A stretch of DNA of 39,095 nucleotides from JAVBPE01 sp031549865 (GTDB lineage: Bacteria; Bacillota_I; Bacilli_A; Acholeplasmatales; Anaeroplasmataceae), in the NCBI GenBank assembly GCA_031549865.1, contig JAVBPE010000012.1, positions 1 to 39,095 of the forward strand, given 5' to 3'. Made by a program: the position numbers and the translations under genes. Shown here piece by piece: positions 8,645 through 16,393 of the stretch. How positions within the stretch are numbered: the first letter of the stretch is position 1; each line of letters begins with the position of its first letter. The notes under the pieces are model-generated. The model was not told the DNA's origin and did no database searches. It was given only the letters and a program-made list of their open reading frames with translations.

Positions 8645-9293
8645 TAACCTTACACCCATCCTTTATTTCAATAAATTTTTCATATCTACTTGCAATTGAT
8701 TCATTATGAGTTACTAATATAATAATCTTTTCTTTACTTATTTCTTCAAGTAATTCCATAATTATATCCCCATTTACAGAATCTAAATTACCTGTAGGCT
8801 CATCAGCAAATATGATATCAGGATTGTTAACAAGTGCTCTTGCAATAGAAACTCTTTGTGATTCTCCACCAGATAATGTCTTTGTTAATTGATTTGCTTT
8901 GTTTTCTAATTTGACTGCTTTTAAAGCATTTTTTGCTTGTTGTTCTATTTCCTTAATTTTTAATTTTTTATTTAAAAATAATGGCACTTCAACATTTTCT
9001 AAACTAGAAAAACTTTCTTCTAAAAAATAATCTTGAAAGATAAAGCCTATTTTTTCATTTCTAAGTCTTGCTCTTTCATCAAATCTTAATTCAAATATAT
9101 TTATGTCATTATATAAAACTTTTCCGCTCGTTGGCATTAAAAGCCCTGAAGCTATTTTAAGTAATGTTGTTTTCCCGCTTCCTGATGAACCTATAATTGG
9201 ATAGATTCCTGGTTTATCTATATATAATGACAAATTTTTCAAAACATATTCATCATTATATTTTTTTGAAATATTTTCAACTACTAATTTCAT
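8634..9293 (-). CDS. ABC transporter ATP-binding protein (MacB/LolD type)
   Basis: The cytoplasmic motor of the transporter, 219 residues, a single nucleotide-binding domain. All motifs are intact: Walker A GSSGSGKTT (residues 35-43), Q-loop FQDYF, signature LSGGESQR, Walker B IIFADEPTGNLD and H-loop VTHNE. The short DEPTGNLDS version is typical of the LolD/MacB/lactococcin-972 export group. Strong GGGAGAGGG ribosome site. It is followed by its two permeases in the same operon and preceded by the membrane-anchored and secreted proteins, so the likely substrate is a product of this locus. Confidence 0.93.
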   Translation of the reverse strand: MKLVVENISKKYNDEYVLKNLSLYIDKPGIYPIIGSSGSGKTTLLKIASGLLMPTSGKVLYNDINIFELRFDERARLRNEKIGFIFQDYFLEESFSSLENVEVPLFLNKKLKIKEIEQQAKNALKAVKLENKANQLTKTLSGGESQRVSIARALVNNPDIIFADEPTGNLDSVNGDIIMELLEEISKEKIIILVTHNESIASRYEKFIEIKDGCKVNDK

Positions 9294-9303
9294 GGCCCTC
9301 TCC

Positions 9304-10092
9304 CTAATTATTAGCTATATATTCTAATACTTTTGCCTCAGTAATACTTTTGATATATGTTAATGTTTCAATTGAACAGCTATATTGCACGTCTTTACTA
9401 GTATAATTTATATAACCACCCACAATTATATACCAAGCATCAAAATAATTAGAACAATCAACCTTCATTTTTAATGATTCGCCAACTTTGATATTTTTAT
9501 TTATTAATTCTGTTTTTCCAGCATTAATACTTTCAATAAAAACGTCATGGTCAGAATCATTTTTAAAAGTTAAAACTAAACTTTGATAACTTTCAAATAT
9601 TTCCACACTAGAAAAACTTGAAATTGTTAAAACATACCCTTGATTAGTTTCAGTTACTCTTTCATTTTTGACAATTTTTAAACTACCTATATTATAAATA
9701 TAGCTATTTGTTTCACTCATAACAATTTTTTCAATTATAAATGATGAATAATCCTGCATTTGCAGGGCTATCATAACTTGCTTTTCATCGTAATAACTCG
9801 ATTTGTTTACTTCTTTAATTACATAACTTAAATCATTAATTCTTTTATCATCACTTCCCAATAAAGAGATTTTTGAATCAAAATTTGATTCATCAAAATT
9901 ACCAGCATTATAATAATTTAAAACTAATAATCCATATCCACTTTCATCAATATTAATAAATCCTTGCGTTTGATAGAAAACTATTTTTTTATTAATTTTT
10001 TTATTATTATTTTGCAATAATAAAATCCCTGTAACAACAAATATTATTATTAAAATAATTGAACTTAAAATAATTATATTTTTCTTCTTCAT
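9304..10092 (-). CDS. Membrane-anchored extracytoplasmic protein of unknown function
   Basis: Not recognised. It has one N-terminal membrane helix right after MKKKN and about 240 residues outside the cell, rich in short beta-prone stretches, with two cysteines (in KVDCSNYF and QYSCSIE) that could form a disulfide. I start it at 10092: TTAGAGG lies five bases before that ATG, while the frame can be extended to 10137 only through a perfect hairpin (10112-10140) that would be a poor coding start. Its place between the secreted protein and the transporter suggests an accessory to export or a producer-protection protein; this is inference from position only. Confidence 0.75.
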   Translation of the reverse strand: MKKKNIIILSSIILIIIFVVTGILLLQNNNKKINKKIVFYQTQGFINIDESGYGLLVLNYYNAGNFDESNFDSKISLLGSDDKRINDLSYVIKEVNKSSYYDEKQVMIALQMQDYSSFIIEKIVMSETNSYIYNIGSLKIVKNERVTETNQGYVLTISSFSSVEIFESYQSLVLTFKNDSDHDVFIESINAGKTELINKNIKVGESLKMKVDCSNYFDAWYIIVGGYINYTSKDVQYSCSIETLTYIKSITEAKVLEYIANN

Positions 10093-10111
10093 CATTACCT
10101 CTAATAAGATA

Positions 10112-10140
10112 GATATGGAATTACAAAGTAATTCCATATC
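10112..10140. repeat. Perfect 13-bp hairpin between effector gene and rest of operon
   Basis: GATATGGAATTAC and GTAATTCCATATC flank a three-base loop. It begins nine bases after the stop of the secreted-protein gene. On the minus strand no T-run follows, so it looks like an mRNA-processing or stability hairpin and not a strong terminator; on the plus strand T-rich DNA follows. Confidence 0.8.
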
Positions 10141-10148
10141 ATAATTTT

Positions 10149-10838
10149 TTATTTTACAACTATTATATCGTACCCTGACCCATACGTCGTAACAGTGCCA
10201 GATGATGTTGATGAATTCCCATCATTCCACCACCATAGACAACGAGTTTGTACTGTTTGTTTATGCTTAGCAGAAAATAATTTTGCTTCCACTTTATAAG
10301 AATATAAAGCTTTTATTTGTCCTGGACAAATATTAAAAGAAATTTGTCTTGTTTCACTTTCTGTTTGCGTAACTGATACTCCTAATTCAGCACCCAATTT
10401 TGCTATTTCATCGCCTAAAGTGCCTTTCAAAGTAGCAGAAATTGATGTAGATGTTGAAATAGTCATATTATTTAAATAACTAGCACTATTATGATTATAA
10501 GCATTCCAATAACTTTCATCAGATGAATAATTATTTCTATTAATTACTACTCCTGTTAAATCAATATATTCTCTTAATTGATAATCATATTTTGTATAAC
10601 TACTTGAATTATTCGCTGAAGTTTTTGTAACTTCATTTTTTACTCTTTGTCCAGTTAATATTGGTGAAAAAATAATATTCCCCCAATATAAATCTAAGAA
10701 ATTACTCGTATAATAGACTTGTGTTGCACTGTTATTTCCCATTACTAAATCTGTGTTATCTGATGTCATTGATACAGTGAACAATCCCATTAATGCTACA
10801 ACTGCAAAATACATCATCATTTTAAACTTTTGCTTCAT
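10149..10838 (-). CDS. Secreted effector-like protein of the agr locus
   Basis: Not matched to a named family. 229 residues with an N-terminal signal segment (basic MKQKFK, hydrophobic 7-24). The mature part is rich in Ser, Thr, Asn and Tyr. Residues 125-190 alternate polar and hydrophobic positions (TISTSTSISATL ... LGVSVTQTESETRQISF), a pattern common in beta-rich pore-forming or surface-binding proteins. There are only two cysteines, C171 and C200, and a WWW cluster at 202-204 beside C200. It lies 12 bases after agrD with a strong GGGGGA ribosome site, so it should be made together with the signal precursor. A bacteriocin or small toxin exported and dealt with by the downstream ABC proteins is the best hypothesis; no homology proves it. 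Confidence 0.8.
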   Translation of the reverse strand: MKQKFKMMMYFAVVALMGLFTVSMTSDNTDLVMGNNSATQVYYTSNFLDLYWGNIIFSPILTGQRVKNEVTKTSANNSSSYTKYDYQLREYIDLTGVVINRNNYSSDESYWNAYNHNSASYLNNMTISTSTSISATLKGTLGDEIAKLGAELGVSVTQTESETRQISFNICPGQIKALYSYKVEAKLFSAKHKQTVQTRCLWWWNDGNSSTSSGTVTTYGSGYDIIVVK

Positions 10839-10850
10839 AAACTTTCCCCC

Positions 10851-11006
10851 TTAGTTTTTTTGCTTCGCTATTTTTTCTTTTAGCTTTTCTGGAATTCTAG
10901 GTTGATTAAACCAGCAATAACATTTTGTTGTTGCAGTTTGCTGACCTACAATTCTAGCTATATTTGTAACAATCCCCTTACAATTTTCTTTTTTTCTTTC
11001 CCTCAT
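10851..11006 (-). CDS. agrD: AgrD-type cyclic peptide pheromone precursor
   Basis: A 51-residue gene between agrB and the secreted protein, with an excellent AAAGGAGG ribosome site. It has the three AgrD parts: a basic, amphipathic N-terminus (GIVTNIARIVGQQ), a central cysteine-containing signal (ATTKCYCWF) and a charged C-terminal recognition tail (NQPRIPEKLKEKIAKQK). The tail IPEKL aligns with VPKEL of staphylococcal AgrD, and the four residues before it separate it from a five-residue C-x3-F block exactly as in staphylococci. This predicts cleavage after F33 and a thiolactone ring of C29-Y-C-W-F33 with a short tail such as ATTK. C31 is an alternative but would give a three-residue ring. 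Ring and tail length are inference; the gene identity is well supported by its neighbours. Confidence 0.9.
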   Translation of the reverse strand: MRERKKENCKGIVTNIARIVGQQTATTKCYCWFNQPRIPEKLKEKIAKQKN

Positions 11007-11029
11007 CTAGGTATACCTCCTTTTGCATA

Positions 11030-11097
11030 ATTATAAAATAATTTGTATATTAAACAATATTATATGCATTTTTAACGCGAAAATTGACGTTTTTAAC
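11030..11097 (-). promoter_or_regulatory. Candidate AgrA-dependent promoter of agrD and the effector operon
   Basis: In the 104-base gap between agrB and agrD the minus strand has two near-identical decamers, GTTAAAAACG (11088-11097) and GTTAAAAATG (11067-11076), starting exactly 21 bp apart: two helical turns, the spacing used by AgrA-type LytTR regulators. Two -10 candidates follow: TATAAT at 11059-11064 without a good -35, and TATAAT at 11030-11035 with TTGTTT 16 bp upstream. The second places the repeats just upstream of the -35 and gives a leader of about 17 bases ending in the agrD ribosome site, so I favour it. Confidence 0.6.
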
Positions 11098-11110
11098 AAC
11101 ATTCTATTTA

Positions 11111-11701
11111 TTATTTATTATTTTTTATAATATCTATAAGTACTTGAAATATTTGAAACAAAAAAATTATTATAACTGTATATGAGATTGAAAAAATAAA
11201 ATTAATACTAAGTGGCATAAAATATAAAATATTCATAACTATAAAAAGAGCAATTATATACTTTATTGCTCTTTTTTTATATTTTTGTTTCTTTAAAATA
11301 TCTAATCGATTATTAATATTATCAATAGGGGATATAATCATTATAGTAACACCAGCAATAAATGAAAATATTACAAAAATATTTTTAAAATTATTTAAAT
11401 CAAGAAATTTAACAAATAAAACTAATCCGCTATAAACTAAAAGAAGGCACAGAAGGCAGCCTAAATGTGTATTAGCATGATATCCTCCCGCACAACCTCT
11501 TAGTGAAATAAATATTATTGTAAAAATAATAGCTTCAAAATAAGTTTTTGTAAGTATTGCAAATATCATTAAAGCCAAGAAATTTAATATTGTCGATAAT
11601 AATATTTCAAAACTATAAACGTATATTTCTTTTTCCTCTTCATCTATTTTATTTTTTTTTATATAATAATTTGATAATATAATCGCCAGCTTGTCTAACA
11701 T
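11111..11701 (-). CDS. agrB: AgrB peptide-processing membrane protease
   Basis: The membrane cysteine endopeptidase that cuts the C-terminal tail of AgrD and helps form the thiolactone. 196 residues, about six membrane segments. The catalytic pair is intact: H75 in RGCAGGYHA and C82 seven residues later, the same spacing as H77/C84 of staphylococcal AgrB. GGGGGG ribosome site before the ATG. It stands between agrC and agrD; 18 bases separate it from agrC. Confidence 0.95.
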   Translation of the reverse strand: MLDKLAIILSNYYIKKNKIDEEEKEIYVYSFEILLSTILNFLALMIFAILTKTYFEAIIFTIIFISLRGCAGGYHANTHLGCLLCLLLVYSGLVLFVKFLDLNNFKNIFVIFSFIAGVTIMIISPIDNINNRLDILKKQKYKKRAIKYIIALFIVMNILYFMPLSINFIFSISYTVIIIFLFQIFQVLIDIIKNNK

Positions 11702-11719
11702 AAAAAACCCCCCTTTTTA

Positions 11720-13012
11720 TTAATTTATTATATTATTACATAAAGCAATGTTTATAATAAAAACATTATTTTTTATCCCAAATTCCATTATACCTTCATA
11801 TCTATCACAAATATCTTTAACATTTTTTAAGCCAAAACCATGTAAATATTTATTTTCTTTAGTAGTTTTATTATTAAAATCATTATCAATAGATGAATTT
11901 TCTACTTTGATTATTAAATTATTTTTTATTTGTCTAATTTCTAAATTAATAAACTTATTTGTTGCAACTTTTTCACACGCCTCTAAAGCATTATCCATTA
12001 GGTTACCAAAAATTATAGTCAAATCAATAATAGAATTTGGATTTATTTTTGATATAAAAGAAATAATTTCTATTTTTATATCTCTGCTTTTCGCAACTAT
12101 TATCTTAGAAGCAAGTAAAGAATCTATTGATTCTATTCCTGTTATCTCTTTTGAGTGGGCATCAGTTACAATATTACAAATTCTATCAATTTCTTCTTTT
12201 ACCATCTTACTATCTACGTTGAGCATTGATCTTATAGCAAATAGTTCATTTTTTAAATCATGAAGTGTCTTATTAGAAAGAAGTTGCTTTTCAGATAAAT
12301 CAACATAGTATTGATACTCTAATTTCACTTGCATGGCCTGCAATTTTAAATTATTTTTTTGCTCATCTTGTTTCTGAATATAATCAAATGTATAAAAAAC
12401 GAAAATGTTACTAATAACCACAAGAAATGATGATAACATGATAAAAAATCTTATCGCTGAATTATCTTCATCATAAACATAATATGTTAAAGTATAAATA
12501 ATTACGAAGGTAGTAATTGGCAAAAAAACCAATGTTATTAAAATAGGAATAGATATATTATTATTTTTTGGCTTATATAAATTAGAAATAAACTTAATAA
12601 TAGCTAACAATGATAATTTTGAAAACAAAATACATTGTATATAAATGCTTAAATCTGTTTGCATTTGTGCAATTGTTGAATCATAAATTAAACTAATTAA
12701 TAAACCAAAAACAACTTCAAACATTAAAAGTAATGCACAAATTAAAACCACACTAAAAATTCTTTTTATAATATTCATATAAAATTTAAAGGAATATAAA
12801 ATTATTATTAAGGTAACTAATATAGTAAAAAAAGTTTGTTCCTTTATAAATAATGTAAACAAGGTAGTTAACGTTACAAAAGATACTATTATTATTATAT
12901 CTTTTGGTTTATTATTTTTTTTCTTAATTCCAAAAAGACTAAAAAAACTATGTACTATCATTAATTGTAAAATTGAAGATGTAATATTATATATTACTTC
13001 CATTATATTCAT
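11720..13012 (-). CDS. agrC: AgrC-type sensor histidine kinase
   Basis: The membrane receptor for the cyclic peptide. 430 residues: five to six membrane helices in residues 1-210, a coiled linker, then a HPK10-type kinase. The phosphoacceptor is H251 in LHDLKNEL, the N-box is FGNLMDNALEA (337-344) and the G-box is GFGLKNV (392-398), followed by a GHKL ATPase end. Its ATG overlaps the TGA of agrA (ATGA), so agrA and agrC are translationally coupled. The gene order agrA-agrC-agrB-agrD differs from staphylococci (B-D-C-A). Confidence 0.94.
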   Translation of the reverse strand: MNIMEVIYNITSSILQLMIVHSFFSLFGIKKKNNKPKDIIIIVSFVTLTTLFTLFIKEQTFFTILVTLIIILYSFKFYMNIIKRIFSVVLICALLLMFEVVFGLLISLIYDSTIAQMQTDLSIYIQCILFSKLSLLAIIKFISNLYKPKNNNISIPILITLVFLPITTFVIIYTLTYYVYDEDNSAIRFFIMLSSFLVVISNIFVFYTFDYIQKQDEQKNNLKLQAMQVKLEYQYYVDLSEKQLLSNKTLHDLKNELFAIRSMLNVDSKMVKEEIDRICNIVTDAHSKEITGIESIDSLLASKIIVAKSRDIKIEIISFISKINPNSIIDLTIIFGNLMDNALEACEKVATNKFINLEIRQIKNNLIIKVENSSIDNDFNNKTTKENKYLHGFGLKNVKDICDRYEGIMEFGIKNNVFIINIALCNNIIN

Positions 13013-13716
13013 ATTATAACACCAACTTCTTTTAAGAATTCGTGCTTTATATTATCAATATATTTTCGACTTACTGGAATTTCATATTTTTTATATAGTA
13101 TTAACATATTTTTTCTAATCATTATTTTTTCTAAATATTTTATATTAATAATATAACTATTATGACATCTATAAAAATCATATTTTAAAAGAGTCTTTTC
13201 TAAGACATCGAAGTTTTCATTTATAAAATATTCATTTTTATCTATCAATATAATTGATACTTTGCGGTTATACCTAGTTACATATAGCAACTGATCAATA
13301 TTAATTTTAATATAATCTCCTTGTGTTTTAAAAGTGATTATTTCATTTGTTTTTTTTAAAAACGCTATTGCTCGTTCAAATTCTCGTTGAAATATTTCAT
13401 TTTTTAGAGGTTTAATAATATATTGAAACGGCATTGTAGCAAATGCATCAGATATATATTGCGTATAACTAGTTATAAAAAATATAATTATTTTTGGGTG
13501 TTTTTTTCTTAAATTATTACCTAATTCTATCCCTGATCCATCTAAGAGTTCAATATCTAAAAAAGCTATATTAAATTGTTCGTTACTTTTTAATAAATCA
13601 TTACATTTATCATAACAATATAATTCGCATAATGAATAATAAGGTGATGTGTTAATTGCATCTTCTACTTGTTTTCTATATATTTCATCATCATCACAAA
13701 TTGCTATCTTATACAT
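13009..13716 (-). CDS. agrA: AgrA/LytTR-family response regulator
   Basis: A response regulator of 235 residues: receiver domain with acidic D8-D9 and phosphoacceptor D54 (FLDIELLDG), then a C-terminal LytTR DNA-binding domain (about residues 135-230; FYRCHNSYIIN, IPVSRKY). I start it at 13716, behind GGGAGGTG; the earlier ATG at 13731 lies inside that ribosome site. The stop is TGA, evidence for the standard code. It should bind the 21-bp-periodic repeats before agrD. An AT-rich promoter with TATAAT lies in the 100 bases upstream, separating the agrA-C-B unit from gene 13822-14760. Confidence 0.93.
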   Translation of the reverse strand: MYKIAICDDDEIYRKQVEDAINTSPYYSLCELYCYDKCNDLLKSNEQFNIAFLDIELLDGSGIELGNNLRKKHPKIIIFFITSYTQYISDAFATMPFQYIIKPLKNEIFQREFERAIAFLKKTNEIITFKTQGDYIKINIDQLLYVTRYNRKVSIILIDKNEYFINENFDVLEKTLLKYDFYRCHNSYIINIKYLEKIMIRKNMLILYKKYEIPVSRKYIDNIKHEFLKEVGVII

Positions 13717-13821
13717 TAGTACACCTCCCATTTATTAAATTTTATAAATTAATTATTTTCATGAGTTTATTATATCAAATACTTTTAAAAAAACGAATTT
13801 TTCATAAAAAAAATCAGATTT

Positions 13822-14760
13822 TTAATTTTGTAGTTTTCTATTTCTTTTATTATATATTTTAATCATTCTCTTATTTTCTTTTTCATTTAATAAAAATGGG
13901 TACTTAGGGTTATTTGAAATTCTCATTAAAAATTCAAATCCAAAACCAGTTGTTATGAACATAATAAATAGCAACATATAATACCACGGCATTGAAAATA
14001 AAGCCTTATCCATTGCAAAACCAAAAGATATTCCCCACAATATAGTAACCGGTATTCCAAATCCTAAAACCATACCGTAAGATCTTTTCTCCCTATGCTT
14101 TCTTTTGTATTCTTTTATTTCTTTTTTTAAATTTAATGATTTATCAATAATTTTAAATGGAAAAATGAGTTTTTCATTTGTTTCTTCTTGTAATTCATTA
14201 ATAGTTAAATATAATACTCTATGTTGGAAATAATTTTTTAAAAATATATTAGATTCTATTTGAAATGTCTCATAGTTAATTCCACTATGATCTAAAACCT
14301 GTCCATAGACTATATTAATAAAAACATTCCAAAAACATTCATTATTTAAGTTTAAAGATAATTCTTCAAAGTGTTTAAATGTTACGAAATAAAATCCTTT
14401 ATTGCATCTTTTTTTGAACATTCCATTATTGAAAATATATCCGTAACTTAAAGCAATTTCATAAAACGTATCATATGATTTTGAAACAATTTGTAGTTTA
14501 TCAAAGGGGACATTATTTCTATAATGTTTCTTTAAAATCATAGAGAAATAATCAATTAATTTGTCTATTTTTAATGCATCCGTGTTATATTCGTTTATCA
14601 ACTTTATTAAATATAAATCTAAGCCTTCAAGTGGATGCTTTTTCAACATTTGATTTAAAATATAGCCATCACCTATCGATACTTCTTGAGCATTTATAAA
14701 TAATGCTTCTTCAAGCATTAACTCCATTATAAAATTAATACTAGATATTAAAGTATCCAT
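13822..14760 (-). CDS. Unknown protein with two C-terminal membrane helices
   Basis: Not recognised. 312 residues: a soluble, mostly helical part of about 215 residues, a basic stretch (KEYKRKHREKRS) and two membrane helices near residues 228-248 and 255-277, then a basic tail ending KRNRKLQN. No catalytic motif is visible. It lies 19 bases after the toroidal-enzyme gene in the same direction and is last of that run, so it is probably co-transcribed with it. A membrane-recruitment or envelope role is possible but unsupported. Confidence 0.7.
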   Translation of the reverse strand: MDTLISSINFIMELMLEEALFINAQEVSIGDGYILNQMLKKHPLEGLDLYLIKLINEYNTDALKIDKLIDYFSMILKKHYRNNVPFDKLQIVSKSYDTFYEIALSYGYIFNNGMFKKRCNKGFYFVTFKHFEELSLNLNNECFWNVFINIVYGQVLDHSGINYETFQIESNIFLKNYFQHRVLYLTINELQEETNEKLIFPFKIIDKSLNLKKEIKEYKRKHREKRSYGMVLGFGIPVTILWGISFGFAMDKALFSMPWYYMLLFIMFITTGFGFEFLMRISNNPKYPFLLNEKENKRMIKIYNKRNRKLQN

Positions 14761-14779
14761 AAATAATCCTCTTTGTATT

Positions 14780-16393
14780 TTATTTCTTTAAATTATAAAT
14801 TAAATCTCGATCTTTAACATTTATAATTTCTCCATCTTTATAATATTCACCTTGAATGAATCCACTAGTTGAATAGTATGGTGGTAAATTTGATATATTA
14901 TTTTTTATACCAATATATCTTAATATTAATAATGGATAAGGATTATTTATTTTTGAATACAAATTATCTTTATCCGTAATAAAATAATTTTTTCTATATT
15001 TATTTTTGAATACTAATTCAATTAATTTTTCAATATAATTACCATATTCTTCTTTTTTAGTATAATTATATATTTCAATAAAAAGATTTAACCATTGTTC
15101 GTCAATATCAGTTATATCATAATTTAAATTAATGTTATCATGATTTAAATCCCCAATATCGCCAAAACCAGATTTTATAATTGCATGTCTTAAATAATTA
15201 TATATTTCAATATCCAAACTATAAAAATATGCCGATAAAAGGCTTACTGCAATTTCGCCACTGAATTCTACTCTTTTCAAGACTTTTCCTTTTTTACCTA
15301 AATATCCATTTCTAAGAAGTATATATCCTGTCAAATCTATTCCATCATTAAACATTGGCTTAAAATTATTCGATTCTAAGTCATAAGAATAATCAAAATA
15401 ATTTTTTATTCTAAAACTTGACCAATCACCAATGTTTTTATTATTAAAATCAATTGCTAAGTTAAGAGCCAAATTTAATGGAGTTCCAATTGTTGAATGT
15501 GGATCAAATAAGCGATTACCTTCTAAGGCAATTTTACCAAATTCCTTCATTTGTCTTTGAACTCTATCTCCATAACAAGAGAAAGTTTCATTATCATCTT
15601 TTGTGTCTAATACTTTTAAAGGTTTGGTATATTGATAAACTGGTAATTTAGTTTGTTTATTTTGAGCAAGCATAAACTGACGCGCAAGATACTCACCCCA
15701 ACGTAGAGGCAAATCATTGTTTGTATATTTTGATAAATAGAAACTTGCATATATTAAATCACTACATATATTTAAAAAAGTTAATCCTTTAGCTTCTTTT
15801 AAATCTGGTAAAATTGTTTGATCGACAACATCAAATTTGTTAACAAATTTTGTAGAAATTATTGGATTATATTCTTTTTCATATGCGCCATGCCTATTCA
15901 AATCTAAGGTATCCCAATCATTTATATGAGCGGTCCAAATCTGATTTAAGAATTTTATAGTTTTATTTTTATCCACTTCATAAAACAAATCATAAAAAGG
16001 AAAAGCATTCTTTAGCTCATGAACATTAGATTTATCAATTGGTCCTGATGAAGTTAATGTTTTCAAATCAATAAAATTATGTGCCCCCCAAATAAATAAG
16101 CCATTTTTATCAACAAAATTATCTAAAAAATATTTTGTTATTCTTTTTGCTTCCTCATAATATTTATTATCATTAGTTATTAATGAATAAGCGCATAAGG
16201 CTTTTAAAAAATTTTGTATTGCACAAAAATCACTCATTATAACACTTTTATTTTTTGATATTTGCCAAGAAGCTAATTCTTTATTATAAATATTAATTCC
16301 ATCTGCAAGTAAGATGGAATTATTTAATCTATTATTTTTTAGTACTGCTATAAAATAAAGTTCTATATATTTAAGCATTATTTTGTGATTCAT
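14780..16393 (-). CDS. Toroidal (alpha/alpha barrel) carbohydrate-active enzyme, putative
   Basis: A 537-residue protein without signal peptide, mostly helical, with repeated aromatic and histidine-containing segments (FIWGAHNF, VHELKNAFPFYDLF, DLNRHGAY, RWGEYLARQFM, YSYDL, GFGDIGDL) that resemble the (alpha/alpha) toroids of pectate lyases and related glycosidases. I cannot assign a family or substrate from sight. Its start overlaps the end of the GT-C-like membrane protein by 23 bases, so the pair is coupled and may build or trim a surface glycan. Cytoplasmic location fits turnover of intracellular or imported sugar polymers. Confidence 0.55.
   Translation of the reverse strand: MNHKIMLKYIELYFIAVLKNNRLNNSILLADGINIYNKELASWQISKNKSVIMSDFCAIQNFLKALCAYSLITNDNKYYEEAKRITKYFLDNFVDKNGLFIWGAHNFIDLKTLTSSGPIDKSNVHELKNAFPFYDLFYEVDKNKTIKFLNQIWTAHINDWDTLDLNRHGAYEKEYNPIISTKFVNKFDVVDQTILPDLKEAKGLTFLNICSDLIYASFYLSKYTNNDLPLRWGEYLARQFMLAQNKQTKLPVYQYTKPLKVLDTKDDNETFSCYGDRVQRQMKEFGKIALEGNRLFDPHSTIGTPLNLALNLAIDFNNKNIGDWSSFRIKNYFDYSYDLESNNFKPMFNDGIDLTGYILLRNGYLGKKGKVLKRVEFSGEIAVSLLSAYFYSLDIEIYNYLRHAIIKSGFGDIGDLNHDNINLNYDITDIDEQWLNLFIEIYNYTKKEEYGNYIEKLIELVFKNKYRKNYFITDKDNLYSKINNPYPLLILRYIGIKNNISNLPPYYSTSGFIQGEYYKDGEIINVKDRDLIYNLKK

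Noticed and set aside
11748..12263. Forward-strand frame of 171 codons
   Set aside because: Lies opposite the kinase domain of agrC, which has all its motifs.
5418..13716. Classical lactococcin-972 locus
   Set aside because: The ABC part is similar in kind, but the secreted protein is far longer and shows no lactococcin-972 features that I can see.
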